Shown here: one piece after another, positions 11,280 to 24,639 of the stretch
Layout of the letters: each line of letters starts with the position of its first letter
Numbering within the stretch: the first letter of the stretch is position 1
Assembly (NCBI RefSeq): GCF_000004075.3
Contig: NC_026656.2
Coordinates: 14,136,001 to 14,200,000 of the forward strand
Length of the DNA stretch: 64,000 nt
Direction of reading: 5' to 3'
Source of the DNA: Cucumis sativus
Taxonomy: Eukaryota > Streptophyta > Magnoliopsida > Cucurbitales > Cucurbitaceae
Translations under genes and position numbers: made by a program
Notes under the pieces: generated by a model
Told to the model about the DNA's origin: nothing
The model's input: the letters and a program-made list of their open reading frames with translations, nothing else
The model's database searches: none

Positions 11280-14200
11280 ATGGTACGTTGTTTGAATTTC
11301 ACTTCAAGAATTTCTCAATTTGTTGTTCGATCTTTGTCCTGATCTTGGATTTGATTCGATTTTTGCAGCCATGGGGTCGTTTTTGGTTATTTTAGTCTTC
11401 TTATTCTGTTGCATTTTACGCTAGTTTAGGTGAATTGTATGAGTTTTTGATATTTAGAACGTGGGTAGAAGCCGCCTTTGATTTTCATAAGAAATGATGA
11501 TATGCAGTAAACAGCTAGAAACTGGATTGCTTCTTTTGCCAATTCCTTTGTTTTCAGGTGAAAATTGGGTTTTGATTGTTATGGGTTGTTTTGTTGGAAT
11601 TTGCAACCGTCTTTGTAGGCAAGCTTATACAGAGGTGTTTCTAGGAAGGAAAAGCCTAAAGGACGTCATGGGTTAACTCCCCAAAAGAAGCAGGAGATTA
11701 AGGAGGCTTTTGAATTATTTGACACTGATGGCTCTGGTGTGAAAATTATTATTTCTTGTTTTATGCTTGTTATTGGTTTTTTATGTGTGTGGATGGGGTA
11801 CTCAGTTGTTAGTCTGTTTTACTTTTGGTCAGGGACTATCGATGCCAAAGAACTCAATGTAGCAATGAGGTATGAATATTTCAATATGCATCGTGGAAGT
11901 GGAAGCTAAAAGATTGTAAATTTGAACTTTTGTAACTGATTTTATTTTTGTGGCAGGGCTCTTGGTTTTGAGATGACCGAGGAGGTAACTCTATGCCTCT
12001 AGGCCGATTAACGTTGTAAAGTTTTTTTTTTTTTTTTTTTAGCATTTATGCATGCGCCATTTTGAAGGACAAATTATATGGCATTCTAGCATGCATGAAT
12101 ACCATTAGATAAGATCGTCAGAAAACATCAGTTTATTTGTCTTGTGGTACCCACGTTGTTTTTTCAACGTCTTAGGCTAATCTTTTCTTCATTGTTACAA
12201 TGTGATCAACGTGGTTAATTCCTATTCCCCCATTATTGTGAATGCAAATAGTAAGGGTATAACTTATAAGGACAGTGGTATCTTCTTCAGGGTGAATTGC
12301 CTGTTTATTGTGGAGTGAGGACCTTGACTGTCTTATTTTCAACTATGCACAAGTGTTTTAAAAAGCCCTCTCAGGCATGCTCCTAGGCTCAAGGCTTAGG
12401 TCTGGTGCCTCGCCGTGAAAAGGCAAGGCTAAAAGATAAGGCATGCATGCCATGGGGGGTTTTACATTATTTTTTAAAATAGTAATGATTAAAGTTTTTT
12501 TCCTTTGTTATTAACTAGAAAAATTAAATTTAGCAAGTCTAAACAAAATTTCTAGTGTTAAGAGGACCTTTTTCTTTTCCTTCCATATTTCCACTTCAAC
12601 TATGCTTTCTCTCCTTATTGTAGTACTTTTATGTATACTGCGCCTCACAAAAAAGGCCTTTGCTTTCTTTTGCCTTGCACTTAAGCCCTAGAAGACTTGT
12701 GCTTTATTGCGCCTTGACCTTAAAGAACACTGTCTGCAGCTTCGAAAGACAGATTTTTCTTTTATGGAGAAGGGTATTGTTAGAAAAATTTTGTTGGAGT
12801 GAGTGATTGTAATATGTAGCAACTAGTAAGTCTTAAGTTTTGGTATCCTTCACATAATACCCTGTAGTTGGAAGATACGGTTATACAAATTAACAATCAA
12901 TGCCGTAACTTGTTTGAAAACGAATAATCTAATTACTTTGGATTGAATCCTGACTTTAAGATTTTTTCATGTGATAATTATATTACTGATTGACATTTGA
13001 CTGATCTCTTGTCGCTCATTCCAGCAAATCAAACAAATGATTGCAGATGTGGACAAAGATGGAAGTGGTGCCATTGATTATGATGAATTTGAATACATGA
13101 TGACAGCAAAAATTGGAGAGAGAGACACTAAGGAGGAGCTTACGAAAGCATTTGATATTATTGACTATGATAAAAATGTAAGGTTATGATCTTTAATCTT
13201 TTAGATGATCAGGATCCAGATGGAGATGGCTATGTTTTCTAAAATATCTGACTGGGAAATTTATTTATTTCTTGTTTTAATGTAAATGCTGTAACTGAGA
13301 ACAAAAATAGTTGTACCAAAATATATTTATGGAATTTATCAAAATTCAATTTCACATTTAAAGTTTTCTTACAGAACTTTGAAGAAGCTAATTTTCTAAA
13401 CATTTTGTTATTATAATTGAATTGGCGTTACATTTTCATATTCTTTTTCCTGAATTTAGGGGAAGATATCTGGCAATGACATCAAGCGCATAGCAAAGGA
13501 GCTGGGTGAGGTCTTCACTGACAAAGACATTCAAGAGATGATTGATGAGGCTGATCGAGATCGTGAGTCACTTTTACTCTATTTTTTAATCAGGTTTTCT
13601 TTTGTGGGGTTAGTTTCATGTTTTATCCATTTCTTGTTTGCACCAAGCAAATTTGTTTCTTGATGGTATATATCTGCATTTGTGATATTTAATTTGATGA
13701 AGTGGTCGATCCATCCTTTTACTTAATCTCATTTCATTAATGATCTTACTCGAACAAGATCTGTTCTATAGGTTGTTCAACTGTGTCCTTGAGTTCTAAG
13801 AAAAACCCTCATTTCTGTACCCTAGTAAAATCTCCCATTTCCATTTTTTTAAAATTTTTGATAATCGAATGTTGGGTTCCCACCCCTCTTATGTCAGGAT
13901 GATTCAATAATAAATGTTGCTGCTCAATTAATTAAGCTATGAAATGCCATTAACTCTATGTGTATTATCAATATCTCTACGTGTGATTCGTCGAGACATA
14001 AACTTCTCCAACTTTTTTTTTAAGAAAATGGTTGAAATGCATTGAATAGATATGCTCATTTTTATATTCATTATTCCTATTAATGAACTAAATCATATAG
14101 TTATATGAGTGAAAGAAAACAGCTTATATAAATAAAAATTAGCAGTCAAAATATCGAGTCTCATTTTCTATGTATATTAAGCAGAAAAATATATAGGTGC

Positions 14201-15683
14201 AAGAGAGCCTCCTCCCATTATGCTCATGGGACGCTCCTCGCAGTTGGGTAGGGTGATGGGAGACAACAAGAGTTTCTGTTTTATGTTATTGGGAATTTTC
14301 CATTTTACCCTAAATCAATTGTTGCCATAAAGCATGTTTTTCATGACAGTATATCTTCAAACTCACTTAGCCAAGGATGCTTTAGTCTTATCTGTTAAAA
14401 GGTTGTAAGCCAATACCTACATGAGTAGTAGATCTTGTGATCTTTTCCTATTTAACAAGTTGAGGTCCCGAGTTAATTGAACTATCTTTCCAAGGGAAAT
14501 TTCGGTATAATATTTCAATAAGCAATGTTGTCTTTGAAAATATTTTTGGAGAGGGATGGATAGTACAGGGTAAGGTTCGATAACTTGACTTGTATATGTA
14601 TGCATGCATGCATGTGTTCGTGGTGTGTGTGTATAATATTTTCAATGGCAGCAACTTTCATCAATAGAAGTTGAAAAAAAATATGAGGTCATACAAAACA
14701 CCAAACCCACAAAAAGGGATCCAACTAGAGCAGGAGTCTCCAACTATACAAAATAATGCCCATAAATACTAAAGGTCTTTAAATTCGAAGCATATAGGAA
14801 AACATGAAATCTAATAAGGGACCAAAGTCACTAGGATCCCTCTCCAGCTGGCAATTCTCTAGACACTCGGTTGTTCTCCTCATCCCAAAGATCTCACAAT
14901 GTAGTATTGTTGTGGAGGAGAATAACTGAGTGAAAATCTAATAAGGGAAATTGGGCTAAGGTTGAAACACCAAAAGCATTTGGCTAACAAAGCTTTGTTA
15001 TGAATCCTTAAATTCCCAATTTCTAACCCCCCAAGGAAACCAACCTCTCAAATACCTCCCATTGGACCAAGTGTGAAAATTTTCTTTCTTCCACCTCTTC
15101 CCGAAGGAAATTATGCTTGTGCTTGGGCTTCTCAATAGTCTTACAAACATCAGTTATCACTCTAAAAAGGACAAATAGTTAATAGGGATGCCATTCAAAA
15201 CAAAATGAATCTAATCAACTCTTCTAGCTATGGGGAATAGCCTTTTTTTTTTTCAAGAGGACAACCTTGTCCTAACTTTGTCCACCACGAAAAACAAATC
15301 GCTTTTGTGATACTTTCAAGAGGGAGCTAAGTTAAGAAGAGGGAAAGAAACCAACATCACATCCTACTGCTTATCTCCTACGCTTCTTGTCATTACAATT
15401 GAGCCCCATAAACCTGACATTTACTCCTGTTAACTTTCAGCTTAGACATATGTGAGACCTATTCTTCCCATGTATGATTCTCTTTGTGGTTTATCTGAAT
15501 GTAATTCAATTGGGGTCGTTCCTGTCGTTGTGGTCTTCCTTGTTTGTTTTTCATTTGACATTTACAAATATATAGCTGGTATGGAAGAAAAGCAGTTAAC
15601 TTGGATTTGTAAATGCAGGTGATGGTGAAGTAAACGTTGATGATTTCTTTAGAATGATGAGGAGGACAACATATGGATCCTAG
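11280..15683 (+). CDS. centrin / caltractin (CML20-type), seven exons
   Basis: Coding exons: 11280-11282, 11619-11736, 11833-11869, 11957-11984, 13025-13177, 13460-13562 and 15619-15683, 507 nt and 168 aa. Exon 1 is only the ATG, followed by GTACGT; an in-frame TAG directly precedes exon 2, so splicing is required and the N-terminus reads [14 protein letters not shown]. Four EF-hand loops lie at residues 36-47, 72-83, 109-120 and 145-156; loops 3 and 4 end in Asp rather than Glu. The C-terminus is MMRRTTYGS. The length and the [20 protein letters not shown] core match plant centrins such as Arabidopsis CML20. Centrins are calcium-binding scaffold proteins linked to microtubule organisation, nucleotide-excision repair (with RAD4/XPC) and, as TREX-2 subunits, mRNA export. 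Introns 4 and 6 are long and contain transposon remains. Family call is firm. Confidence 0.95.
12352..12731. mobile_element. foldback MITE-like element in centrin intron 4
   Basis: A block of about 380 bp has inverted ends: AGTGTTTTAAA on the left and, as reverse complement, AGTGTTCTTTAA on the right. Inside, GCC-rich segments (GCCTTG, CTCAAGGC, AGGCAAGGC) recur in both orientations, as in the GC-rich hairpin MITEs common in dicot introns. Edges are approximate; I could not see a clear target-site duplication. Confidence 0.55.
14650..15420 (-). mobile_element. degenerate LINE fragment, antisense in centrin intron 6
   Basis: On the minus strand, around 15000-15050, the translation [19 protein letters not shown] is visible. 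This is the conserved segment just after the reverse-transcriptase domain of plant non-LTR elements (typically GGLGIG...NKALL.KWLWRF). The flanking parts keep weak similarity but carry stops in every frame. Both 5' and 3' parts are damaged or absent, so it is inactive. The same family occurs at about 48.1 kb. Confidence 0.65.
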
Positions 15684-18600
15684 AGGTCGAAGCAGAATGT
15701 GTATCATCCACGCAAAGTATGAGCATGGTTAGTACAGTTGTGAAAATAAGAGACATGCCAAAGTATTATGTTTAGGATGTTTTCATTGTGTAACTCGTTT
15801 CTGTTTGTAAGATAATATTTTTTAAATTTCAGAGTGAGTTCGAATATATTTTGTTATTGTTTGAATTGTGTAATGCTAGTGATTGACATAGTGCACAAAT
15901 TTATTGAGAAAGCCATTAAAATAAAGAGGGAGCTGGTAAATGTGTACAAAACCATTTTGAAGAAAGCACTGGAAGAGAGGGGGCGCGAAAGAAGTTCTGT
16001 ATGATGTGATAAAATCGTTTTGGGGAAACTAATAGAGAGAGATGGACATATGATAGATGGGGAAAAGGCTGGCCAATATAATCACAAAGGGAAGGAGTAG
16101 AAGGGAGCATAGAGTAGAACCTAACTATAGGGAGTTTGAGACTGACCTCGATCTTAAAAGTTGCTTATTAAAATTTAAGACTGTCAGTTGGTGCGTTTAG
16201 GTTGGTCATGGTCGTGTGGCTATTTAGATTGGAATGGCTACCACCATCTATTGTGTTACAAATGTCATAAGGTACCTTGGCACTAGACTTTTGTGGTTTG
16301 GAGAGAGAGGCCATCCTGAGGCACTATACTTCATAGTGTTAATAGCAAAAAGGGGCTGTTTGGGGAGGGGAGGACTATTTTAGTCATTTTCAAGTTTGGG
16401 GGAGGAATATGTTTAATTCCCTTGTTCCTTCTTAATTCTCTCTCTTTCTTACTCTCAATCATTCTCATTCTTCAATCAATAATTTTTCATTTCCATCCAA
16501 CTTTTTTCTTTTTCTAAACTATTAATATTTTTTTCTTAATAATTATGTTTTAACAAATATAATTATTTTTTCATTTTTTTCACAACAATTTTATATATAT
16601 CTACATATAAATATCAAATTTCTAACAAAATTTTACTCTTCAATTTAATTAAATAAACATCCACAAAAAATATTTGATTAAATTCAAATTCAACCTCACT
16701 CGTAAATATTTAATTAATTTTAATTCTACAAGACCATGAATTCTAAATTAAATATCTCGTGCTTGAATTGCATGACTCTTTTTGTTTTGGTTTCTATTGC
16801 TTTTTTTTTTTTTGCATTATCCTGATGTACGATGTAATTGGCGTTCATCGTGTAAATGCATTATGAATAATTTTTCTTCTCGTATTTCATTTTGCTTCAA
16901 TGCTATTATGTTCGTCGTCGTTTGTTAATGATACGCAGTTTCACGATATTGTACTTATAATATAAATTTTCTTTTGCACGTAATACATCAATTAATTTAT
17001 TGGCACGAAAAACTTGTTTACGTGTTTATGAAAACTAACGGAACATGTTTTTCAATAAAAATTTCAAATTTCAGTAAATTAAAAGTAATAATATTTGTGG
17101 ATTATTGAATTTACAATACGTTTTTTTATAAAAAAATAATTTTTTTTTTGTCATAATCATTTCCACTTATTTCTTTCTCCAAACAAGTATTACGGTAATC
17201 GTGCTCGTTTATTTATTTTGGGAAGGATCATCATAATCGTCACTTATTCCTTTCCCAAATAGGATTGATCATACTATCCTTTCCTTTTCATAATTTTCTT
17301 CCATTTTTCACAATCCTTTTCCCCTTATTTCTTTCCTTTTCCAAAAACACCCTCTCTAAGGTTCAACTTCATCATTATATCTTAGTCCTAATAAATTGTG
17401 TTGTATATAATCGAACTTTGAATAGAAGATCTATAGAAATAAAATTAAAAGAAACAAAATTAAAAGTTGAAAGATCCGATTTAAAAACCTATCGAGTACA
17501 ACTTTATTGAAACGTTGATAAACCAAACTAATAAACTTTAATTACTTTAATTACCTTATTTTTTTTGAAATAATTTTATGAAATACTATTTATTTATTTT
17601 TGATGCACAATAGATCTCTCTCAAACACATGTTTTTCGAGATGAATTCCTTTAAAATAAATTTTACTCTCTTAGGGGTGATTACTATTCCTAAAATCCAT
17701 CTAACTTTTTCAATTTTCAAGTTGGAGAGAATTATTCCTCGTTGGAGTTACAAAAAAACGTGTATAGAAAAACATTATTATAAGGTGGTGAAATTTAAAA
17801 ATGGCATTTTTTTTTTTATTATTGCTATGTTTTGGTTCTTTATACGATTTTTTAAAGAGTGTTATTTTCAATATATAACGACAAAAATAGGATTGAAGGG
17901 AAAATAATCTAATGAAAAAATGAAGATCGAGAAATCGTAGAATGCGTGCATGATTAAGATTCAAAACATGTACGTATCCATCTAGATTTAAATGAATTGT
18001 AGACTCGGCATCTACTTTACCCTAAATCATGTATCGAGTCAATGATTTAAATCTTTACATGTTAAATCATGGATGAGGTTCACGAACTCTTGGTCCTTAG
18101 AGCTCATATTTTGTTTCAGTTGATGCTCTCTTGCAACTTTCTCTCTAATTTCTTATCCTCCAACTGTCAAAATTCTTTTTTTACAATATATGATATTTGG
18201 GGTGAATCGGTTCACAAATCTAAGATATTTTTCAAGTGGATGAACAAATTTGTAGATTTAAATGTATATTAGGCTTTTCGTAGTTTTGTACTTATTTTAG
18301 ATTGTTGTCGGTGTTTTTGTGTGATAGTTTTGGATGAGCTTATTTTACTTTAGACTATTAAGCCATCTATAACGACGAAGGTTTAAATAATTGATATTGT
18401 ATGACGAAACATTATGAGATTTTTGAGATTGAGTTGAACGAAGGTATTTGTTAGTTTTGTAGTTATTTTATGTTTACAACAAACATATTGTTATACAATC
18501 CCAACAAATCCATCTCTTATTTAAAATAATTTTATTTTTATCATATTTTATATTATGCGTCAAATTAACCATTTTTTATATCATGCATCAAACCCATATT

Positions 18601-20929
18601 GTCATTCCATTTTCTATGTATCAATATTGACAGTATCTATAAAGCTAAAGAAAATTAAGAAGTTGCAAAACGATCATAAAGTGAAATAGATCTTTAAGGG
18701 AAGAGTACTAAAGTTTTGGGAACATGAACTCATGGACCATGCGTGTTCACAGTTTTAGACGTAAAATTAAGAACATGACACCATGTGGCATGTAGAACTT
18801 AAAATCGTGGTTGTCCAGGTATACAATTTAGAAGTTTTTTTTCTCAATAATATTCATTTACCCGATCGACAAATTTTCAATCCTATATTTTGTGAAAGTA
18901 ATCCTATATTTTAAAATCCCCATTGTTCTATATAGGATGACACATATATTCCACACAATAGTGAAAGAGGAGAAAAAAAAGAGAGGGGATGCTATTCAAA
19001 CTTGGATTGATGTCTTGTGTTGATTTGGAACTTGATCCCCAAATTTTAAAATATTCTTTCTTAGCATTTTTTTTTACAAAGTATATTAATCTTTATGCTT
19101 GCAAATGTAAAAAGAACTCAACATAAGAATCTATTCCCTTCAACTTTAACAAAAAATCTCTGCCCAAGGGGGATAGTATAAGCATCTTTTTGCTTACCTT
19201 TTATCTATCTGTTTTTGAAAATAACTACCGTCTACCCCTTTTAATTTTCTTTTTCAATACATATTTATAGTATGTTTTTTGATTCATCAATCATTCTCCT
19301 GCAATAACTTTAGTTAACGTTGTTTTCGTCCTGAATGAAAATACATATCATTAAATTGCTGATATATATCAACAAGAGAAAGAAAAAGCATATCAAAGAT
19401 ACCAACAAATATGAAGTATATATTAGTTAAAATGATATATACTGTGATATATATATACTTAAAGTATAACACTGATATATTCAAAGGACATTTCAAGTAT
19501 ATATGATTGGTGAACCAATAGTGTATTATATCATTTCAAGAAATGTAAGTATTACGTTTGTATACATACATAGGTTTGAAGGGTATGCTTAAGGTGTGTG
19601 AGGGAAGTTCGTTTATGAGTTGATGAATGAAAACTTTTGAAGTGAGTTAAGTAGAAGAGAGGAAGTTAGATCACGGCCATATAAATAATTTAAACAAAGG
19701 CTTATTTGGCAAGCAATCTACAACTCTTTTTATCGTTGGAATGAGTTATAATTTTATGAGTTGTAATTTATGATTATCGATGAAAAATAATAATGGTTGC
19801 AACATAAACCGGGTGTGGATTAGAAAAGCATTTGTGTCATATATTAGAAAAGTTATGACTTTGGTTTTAAATCACGATCACCGTTTGAAGCCCTTTAAGC
19901 TCAGGTGTGAATGATATAACGCTTTAAGAGAGTATTCTATGTGACTATAATAACTTTTTTCATATGGTGGAGTACTTTTTCTCATTCGTCGTCTATCTAC
20001 GTAAATTCTCGTATTTCCTAATTTTTCAATATTTTTCTTCTTATTCATAAAATAGTAGGAAGAGATCGTTCTCCTCACCTCTAATTATTAAGCACGTCTC
20101 TAATGGAACAACCACACATTTTTAGTTCATCTTTCATTTTTCTCAAATTATTCGATCGAATTACTAACATCGTTGTTAAGAAGAAAAAAAAGAAGCTTGA
20201 AAAGCATAGGGATATTAAGATTTATAGGTAAATAAAGTATATATATGTGCCCATTAAGAATATGTAAGTACTTATAGCATAAAAAAGGCAAAAAGCAAAA
20301 AGCAAAAAAGATTATGAGAATGAAGATATCATAGGTATATTAAATTAGTGGACTTATAATGTATTACTGCCTAAACCGACATGAATTAACAAAACAAAAT
20401 TAAAATTTACGCACAAATTAAAATAGAATATATTATTGAAACCTAAAATAGAAATATAACATTTCATAAAATATTTATGGTTCAAAAATAAAGTATAATA
20501 AACGTCACGAATATAAATATTTTGTCAGTATTTTCTATTTTTTAGAAAATTTCTAAATTATTTAGAATTATAAAATTGAGTAAAATTAAATGGTTAAGAC
20601 GTTAATAGTGAAGATATTTCCATATTAATTATAAAAAATAGATTATTCGATAAAATATTTATATGAGGCAATTAATTTTGTCTTTTACTGATTCTATAAG
20701 TGTAAATAGTTTGTCATTTTTTCTATATTTTTAAAAAATACATTAAAACTAATTGGTTAAAGTACCGTTTGCTTTCATGTGCTTTGGTTTTCGTTGTATT
20801 TTAGGTCATATTTATCGAACTGTTATGAAAATATAATCGTAATCAAATTTTATCGACAGATCAATATTAACGAGGTTGAACCACAATTGTGATTGAATTC
20901 CTTTTTTACAAGGATAATTGTAATGTGTA

Positions 20930-21190
20930 ACAATTTTAGGAGTAGTAATTAAATATATAGTAAAATTTTTAAAAAAATTGCAAATATAGCAAAGTCTATA
21001 CTTCTATCTCTAATACATTCTAATGATTTATCAGTGATAGACCAATATTTGCAACATGGTTTATTAGTGATAGACTCCTATCATTAATAGACTTTGACAT
21101 ATTAATTTACTATATTTGCATAATTTGATTAAAATGTTTATGTATACTTAAATAATCTAATTGCAATATTTGCAACTATCCATTTTTATA
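20930..21190. repeat. dispersed AT-rich repeat with 'atcagtgatagac' palindromic core
   Basis: The block carries the words 'caaatatagc aaagtcta', 'tcagtgatagacca', 'ttagtgatagactcc' and 'tttactatatttgc' in an inverted arrangement. Related copies, diverged to different degrees, lie at about 9115-9260, 9880-10140, 10480-10600, 24280-24370, 42390-42600 and 43130-43270. I recognise the wording as a common short repeat of cucurbit genomes; this is from memory. Confidence 0.6.
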
Positions 21191-22987
21191 TATAACGTAT
21201 ACTTAAAATTATGAATTTTGTAAAATTTACAATTATTGTTACCATTACCTCTACCTCTAAAGGTCAAGCAGTATCAATATTAGTAATGGTGGTATATCAG
21301 TTTGTATTTCAGTTGTAACAATAATAATAATGATAGTCGCAACGTAACTATATCGGTAGCGGTAACGATAAAAGGTAAATTTCAGATGTAATTGGATTGA
21401 ACATCTTCTTCAACTTGTCGATCGAATTACGTTATTTCATTATAGCTTTGGATGTGAGCTTCGTGTGTCAATACAATTGCATAACATAAGTAAAAAGCTT
21501 AAACTAATCAAATGATACCCACTTTTCTACGTTTTCACTGTGATGAACATGATCTTAATCTTTATATTTTTAATAAACTTTAAGTCGTTTAATATATTTT
21601 AATAAATCATCAATTTTATCAAATCATCAAAATAACATATTATACCCTAATTAGTTAAGTAATAAATAATGTTATACAACAAAACACACCATGTAAATAT
21701 ATTTTCAAAATATAAGAGAAAAAGAACAAATTAAACTAACTCCAAAGACCATTTTCAAGAATCAAAATAAATACTTGAGAAGTAAAAAAGTGTATTAGAT
21801 TTTAATCATTTGGCACATTTACTCTCCTCTCTCGCTATTCGTCTCTTGGTTTCTTTTCTCGTTCTCGTTCTCGTTCTCCTCTCTCTTGCACTCTATAAGG
21901 TGTACAAATCATCGTTAAAAGCTGCTTAAAAGCATTCGAAAAATATATGTCGACAATTCTTTGAGAGACTTTGTTGAAACATTATTGTATCCACGTAGTG
22001 ATACATAGCTAGATTTCAACGATATGTAGAATATTGGACGCCGCTAAAACTTAATCTTTACTATGATGTATACATGCCAATAAAAATTGATACTAGTACG
22101 TAACGCGTTCTATAACACATCGTTGCAAATTTTTCGTTGAAAATATATATTTTTAGCGACACTTGTTACTAAAGTGCATTTCAGCATTTGCATATAAGTT
22201 CTGACTAAAGAAAAGTTATATGTTTAATATCATAACATGTAAGAGAGAAGCTTTTGTAAGAACAAATTGAATACAGTTTATAGTATTTGAACTATCAAAC
22301 CCAATCAAAGGTTCCATTATTCCATAAGAAAAAGAAATAAAAGGCAATTTGGTAAAAAGGAACTTCTCTTTATAAAAGCAATAACTTCAATAAAGCATTT
22401 TTTTATTTAGTAGTATTATTATATATCTAAAAATGTCATTTGCAAATATTTTGTTTACTCCTTTACAAAAGATGAATATAATCTTAAAAGTTAAAATATA
22501 GTTGACAATAAAAAGCTTAAAATTGGAGCGAAAACAAACACAAACAAAAATACGAAGGGTTAATATATATTTTTACGTATCTCTCATTTTAATTCTTATA
22601 CTTTCAATAGATATAAAAAATAAGTTGGTACAAATAGTTTATTAAAAGAGTAAATGATTTTTCCATAGACGTCCGAGACGGGTCTTTTATTTATATATTC
22701 TTTGACCTTACCTACATAATTAGATTGCTCCAAACTTAAGCACACTTAATTATAGAGTTCTTGTGATTGAGCCACCGTAGAAAAAATGTATATATACGTG
22801 ATAGGTTTAAGTAGTAATATCTTTCAATTTTTTAAACATTTTTCAACCATACTTTCCTTTCCTATCTTCAAAATGCTGTTCAGGCAAATGTATTGATCTC
22901 GATTCATTCGTGTATCCTTTCTAAACTATGGAATAAAAAAGTATTATTTTTAAAAAATATAGGAAAAATAAATTTATATAGGAGGGA

Positions 22988-22995
22988 TATAAATA
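22988..22995 (+). promoter_or_regulatory. TATA box of the calmodulin-like gene
   Basis: TATAAATA lies 54 bp before the ATG at 23042. This predicts a transcription start near 23020 and a very short 5' leader of about 20 nt. Confidence 0.6.
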
Positions 22996-23041
22996 GAGGG
23001 TTGATGGTTATACATTAATTGTGATTGGCATATAGGAAGAG

Positions 23042-23791
23042 ATGTCAAGCTTATTGAAGTTATTCAGAAGCTGTTCTGGAAAGCGACCATCCAAAAACAC
23101 TTCCTTTTCCATACCAATCAAAGAAAGGTCCAATTCTTCCTCACCCTCTTCAAAGCACTTCCGCCCAAACTTGGAGGAGATCAAATGGGTATGAACAATT
23201 CTTTTTTTGCATGAATTATTTCAAATCTTTTTATGAAAAAAACATTGAATTATTTCAAATGTTCATAAGCAATAAAGTTGCTGAGAAAGTTATGAACTGG
23301 AACTCTCTATAACAACATGCTGTGCTACGTACGTTCGTAGTAATGATCTCTTTTGGATTTAATAGGCGTTTGAGAAGTTTGACTCGAACAAGGATGGAAA
23401 AATCTCATTTGAGGAGTACAAGGAAGCTCACCGAGGCTTGGCTGGAAGCAAAGAGATCACAGACGCAGAGGCAGAGAAGTCATTCAAGCTTGTGGATGTA
23501 GATGGCGATGGATTCGTGGATTTGAAGGAGTTCGTGGAGCTGTACACGATGAGCAGCGGGGAAGTGAAGGTGGGCGACATCGAAAGTGCCTTCAAAGTTT
23601 ATGATTCCAATGGAGATGGGAAGATAAGTGCAGAGGAGGTGATGGGGATCATGAAGATATTGGGGGAGAACACCACCTTGAAGGCTTGCAAGCAAATGGT
23701 GAAGGGTGTGGACATGGATGGGGATGGCTTTATTGATGTCCAAGAGTTTTCTAAGCTCATGGGTAAGTATTCGAGTAAGTTTCAAAATTAA
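23042..23791 (+). CDS. calmodulin-like calcium-binding protein (CML), four EF-hands
   Basis: Exon 1 is 23042-23188 and exon 2 is 23366-23791 (phase 0), 190 aa. The start is the ATG at 23042, just below a TATA box, and it opens MSSLLKLFRSCSGKRP. The first 48 residues are basic and Ser-rich, with a Cys at 11, and precede the calmodulin-like part. EF-hand loops are D55-E66, D93-E104, D129-E140 and D165-E176. All four have Asp at position 1, Gly at 6 and Glu at 12, so all should bind calcium. The protein acts as a calcium sensor; its targets cannot be read from sequence. The basic N-terminus could direct membrane association or organelle import. The exact CML subgroup was not resolved. Confidence 0.92.
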
Positions 23792-24606
23792 AGAACCTAA
23801 AACTAAAACCTCGGACGCCCCGTATCCATTTTAATTTTTCTCGAGTGCAACGGTTGATCTCTAGCTTAATTTTCAAAAACAAAAACAAAAAAATAAAATG
23901 ATTGGAAAACGAGAGCTACACATGTCTCTAGTTTTTAGACAAATGAACGTGGAAAACAAAAATTCTAAGCTATATTTGAAGTTTGTATCCAATAATTAGG
24001 AGGATAGTTATATTGTGACAATGTTGTTGATTAATGTGCGACTACTAGTAGTCATTATGCAACGTGTAGATTTGTGATGTAATTTTTGTTAAGTTGTCAA
24101 CATCTTCAAACGATGAAGGGTTCAATATTGATATAGTGAATTGAAAATCTCTATTATATAAGAAAATTGATGTCAAGATTACTTTTATTGATATTTTCGT
24201 TAAGATTTACATTATTGTCAACATTCGTGAGTATAATATATAAGTGCGAGTTTTGTTGGGGCATTTTTAGATATAATATATATTGAACTAAAATATTTAT
24301 AAAATATAGCAACGTTTTAAATTCTATTAATGATTTATTTCAACAAAAATTTATAGTTAATATTTATCTGTAAGGGTGTTCATATTGTTGATGATATGTA
24401 ATTAAATTTGTCCTCATCCACTAACTTAAGTTTTTAAGTCAATAAGTGATTTAAAATAGTATCAAAATCTACAAGCAAGATAGAGTGTTAGTGATAGATA
24501 ATTAAATTTGCCTTCACCCACTAACAAACTTTTGGTCAATCGATGATTTAAGATACATATCTATGATATGATTTTAGATGTGCGTATAAGCATTTGCCAT
24601 AAATTG

Positions 24607-24633
<27 letters not shown>
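24607..24633. repeat. (AT)n microsatellite
   Basis: An uninterrupted alternating AT run of about 27 bp. Confidence 0.95.

Positions 24634-24639
<6 letters not shown>

Larger units (their letters stand above)
15684..23041. other. 7.3-kb repeat-rich intergenic stretch
   Basis: No gene recognised. The first few hundred bases are probably the centrin 3' UTR and terminator. Around 16350-17350 there are paired G-rich and C/T-rich tracts (GGGGCTGTTTGG at about 16353; TTTCCAAAAACACCC near 17340) that may be ends of a MITE. A dispersed repeat copy lies at about 20930-21190, and a GTTCTC minisatellite at about 21859-21880. Short open frames here (for example 17629-17907, 18069-18272) have no recognisable motif. 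Confidence 0.5.

Noticed and set aside
11494..11676. 60-aa open frame overlapping centrin exon 2
   Set aside because: Wrong frame relative to the EF-hand coding sequence; the centrin frame is supported by family identity over all exons.
17629..17907. 92-aa open frame and its antisense partner
   Set aside because: Phe/Ile/Lys-rich, low-complexity, no recognisable domain or promoter context.
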